Shown one piece after another: positions 63,631-64,000 of a DNA stretch of 64,000 nt. The translations under genes were made by a program, and so were the position numbers. The number at the start of each line of letters is the position of its first letter. The stretch's first letter is position 1. Below the pieces are notes generated by a model. That model searched no databases. It was not told where the DNA came from and saw only the letters and a program-made list of their open reading frames with translations. Origin of the DNA: JAMXLO01 sp963749575. GTDB lineage: Bacteria > Pseudomonadota > Alphaproteobacteria > Acetobacterales > Acetobacteraceae. The stretch covers positions 186,001 through 250,000 of the forward strand of contig CAVVNM010000023.1 in the NCBI GenBank assembly GCA_963749575.1, read 5' to 3'.

Positions 63631-64000
63631 TCACTCGTTCCGCAGCATCGGTGCCGCCTTGGCCCGCAGCGCGGTCGCGGTGCCAGCATAGCCGAACGCA
63701 AGCATCATGGCGAGAGAGGCGATCAGGGTCCCCGCCAGGGTGCCCGGCAGGAACACCCAGTCGATATGCATGATGTAGCGGACCACGCCGAAACTGGCGA
63801 GCGTGCCCACCAGGGCGGCGATCAGGCCGGCGGCGAGGCCCAGGGTGCCGAACTCCACCATCCAGGCGGTGCGGATCTGCCGCCGTGTGGCGCCGAGTGC
63901 CTTCAGGATCACCGCCTCCTGGGTGCGGCGGCGCTGGCCGGCGGCGACCGCGCCGACCAGCACCAGCGCGCCGGCGATCAGGGTCAGCGATCCGGTGGCG
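63631..64000 (-). CDS. FtsX-like ABC transporter permease, 3' end only
   Basis: The frame continues past the right edge of the window, so only the last ~120 residues are seen. They show the FtsX/MacB C-terminal pattern: L-V-G-A-V-A-A-G-Q-R-R-R-T-Q-E-A-V-I-L-K-A-L-G-A-T-R, given here as landmarks, followed by three membrane segments and a short R-N-E tail. The L-K-A-L-G-A-T block is the coupling-helix region typical of YbbP/LolC-type permeases. It is the last gene on this side, with its partner ATPase presumably outside the window. Confidence 0.85.
   Translation of the reverse strand, partial: ATGSLTLIAGALVLVGAVAAGQRRRTQEAVILKALGATRRQIRTAWMVEFGTLGLAAGLIAALVGTLASFGVVRYIMHIDWVFLPGTLAGTLIASLAMMLAFGYAGTATALRAKAAPMLRNE

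Overview
The window is high-GC DNA (estimated by eye at 65-70 %) with tightly packed genes. It looks like an alphaproteobacterium, probably of the Acetobacteraceae (Rhodopila/Roseomonas-like). The support is a DUF1150 gene, a CarD regulator with an Ala/Pro/Lys tail, COQ9 beside a peptide deformylase, cytochrome c', a SUV3-type helicase followed by S4-FdxA-CarD, a TPP riboswitch on thiC, and a PEP-CTERM protein. There is no rRNA, CRISPR array or intact mobile element.

Layout. 0-4.8 kb: end of an SH3-like gene, an NMT1-like binding protein with an alpha/beta hydrolase, a broken Hsp70, ndk and dinB. 4.8-10.6 kb: a small secreted protein and two tandem exported WD40-caspase paralogues, closed by a deleted scrap of dinB. 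10.9-16.9 kb: TPP riboswitch-thiC, SirB1-like gene, methyltransferase with coiled coil, prenyltransferase, glycosyltransferase and tRNA-Pro. 17-26.4 kb: LOG protein, cytochrome c', D-aminoacylase, PEP-CTERM phosphoesterase, a lower-GC pair (methyltransferase and haloperoxidase), LLM oxidoreductase and a UspA pair. 26.4-34.8 kb: a broken MFS gene, then a minus-strand run cytochrome c-hisN-yejABEF (peptide/microcin C-type importer). 34.9-40.3 kb: kdsB-pheA, then a four-GAF histidine kinase behind a dead response regulator. 40.7-46.1 kb: accessory zone with a broken dehydrogenase, an IS5-type remnant containing a palindrome, an MFS transporter, a hypothetical gene and a MocR regulator. 46.1-50 kb: rpsU, def-COQ9, DUF1150, an SDR, clpS and a small Cys-rich exported protein. 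50.7-53.4 kb: a trypsin-like protease with seven near-identical 144-bp TPR units, divergent from a Trypco1-like small gene. 53.5-64 kb: ThuA-like protein, VIT1-like transporter, MFS, amidohydrolase, SUV3 helicase-S4-fdxA-carD, CnbZ-like deaminase, BI-1 protein and the end of an FtsX-like permease.

A strong overall feature is the number of broken reading frames. About 18 frameshifts and 3 in-frame stops interrupt otherwise full-length genes, and most shifts look like one extra base. This fits insertion-biased sequencing error at least as well as gene decay, so genes typed here as pseudogenes may be intact in the organism.

The two most interesting loci are the tandem exported WD40-caspases and the trypsin-TPR/Trypco1 pair. 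Both carry protease-plus-repeat architectures typical of bacterial conflict or regulated-death systems.
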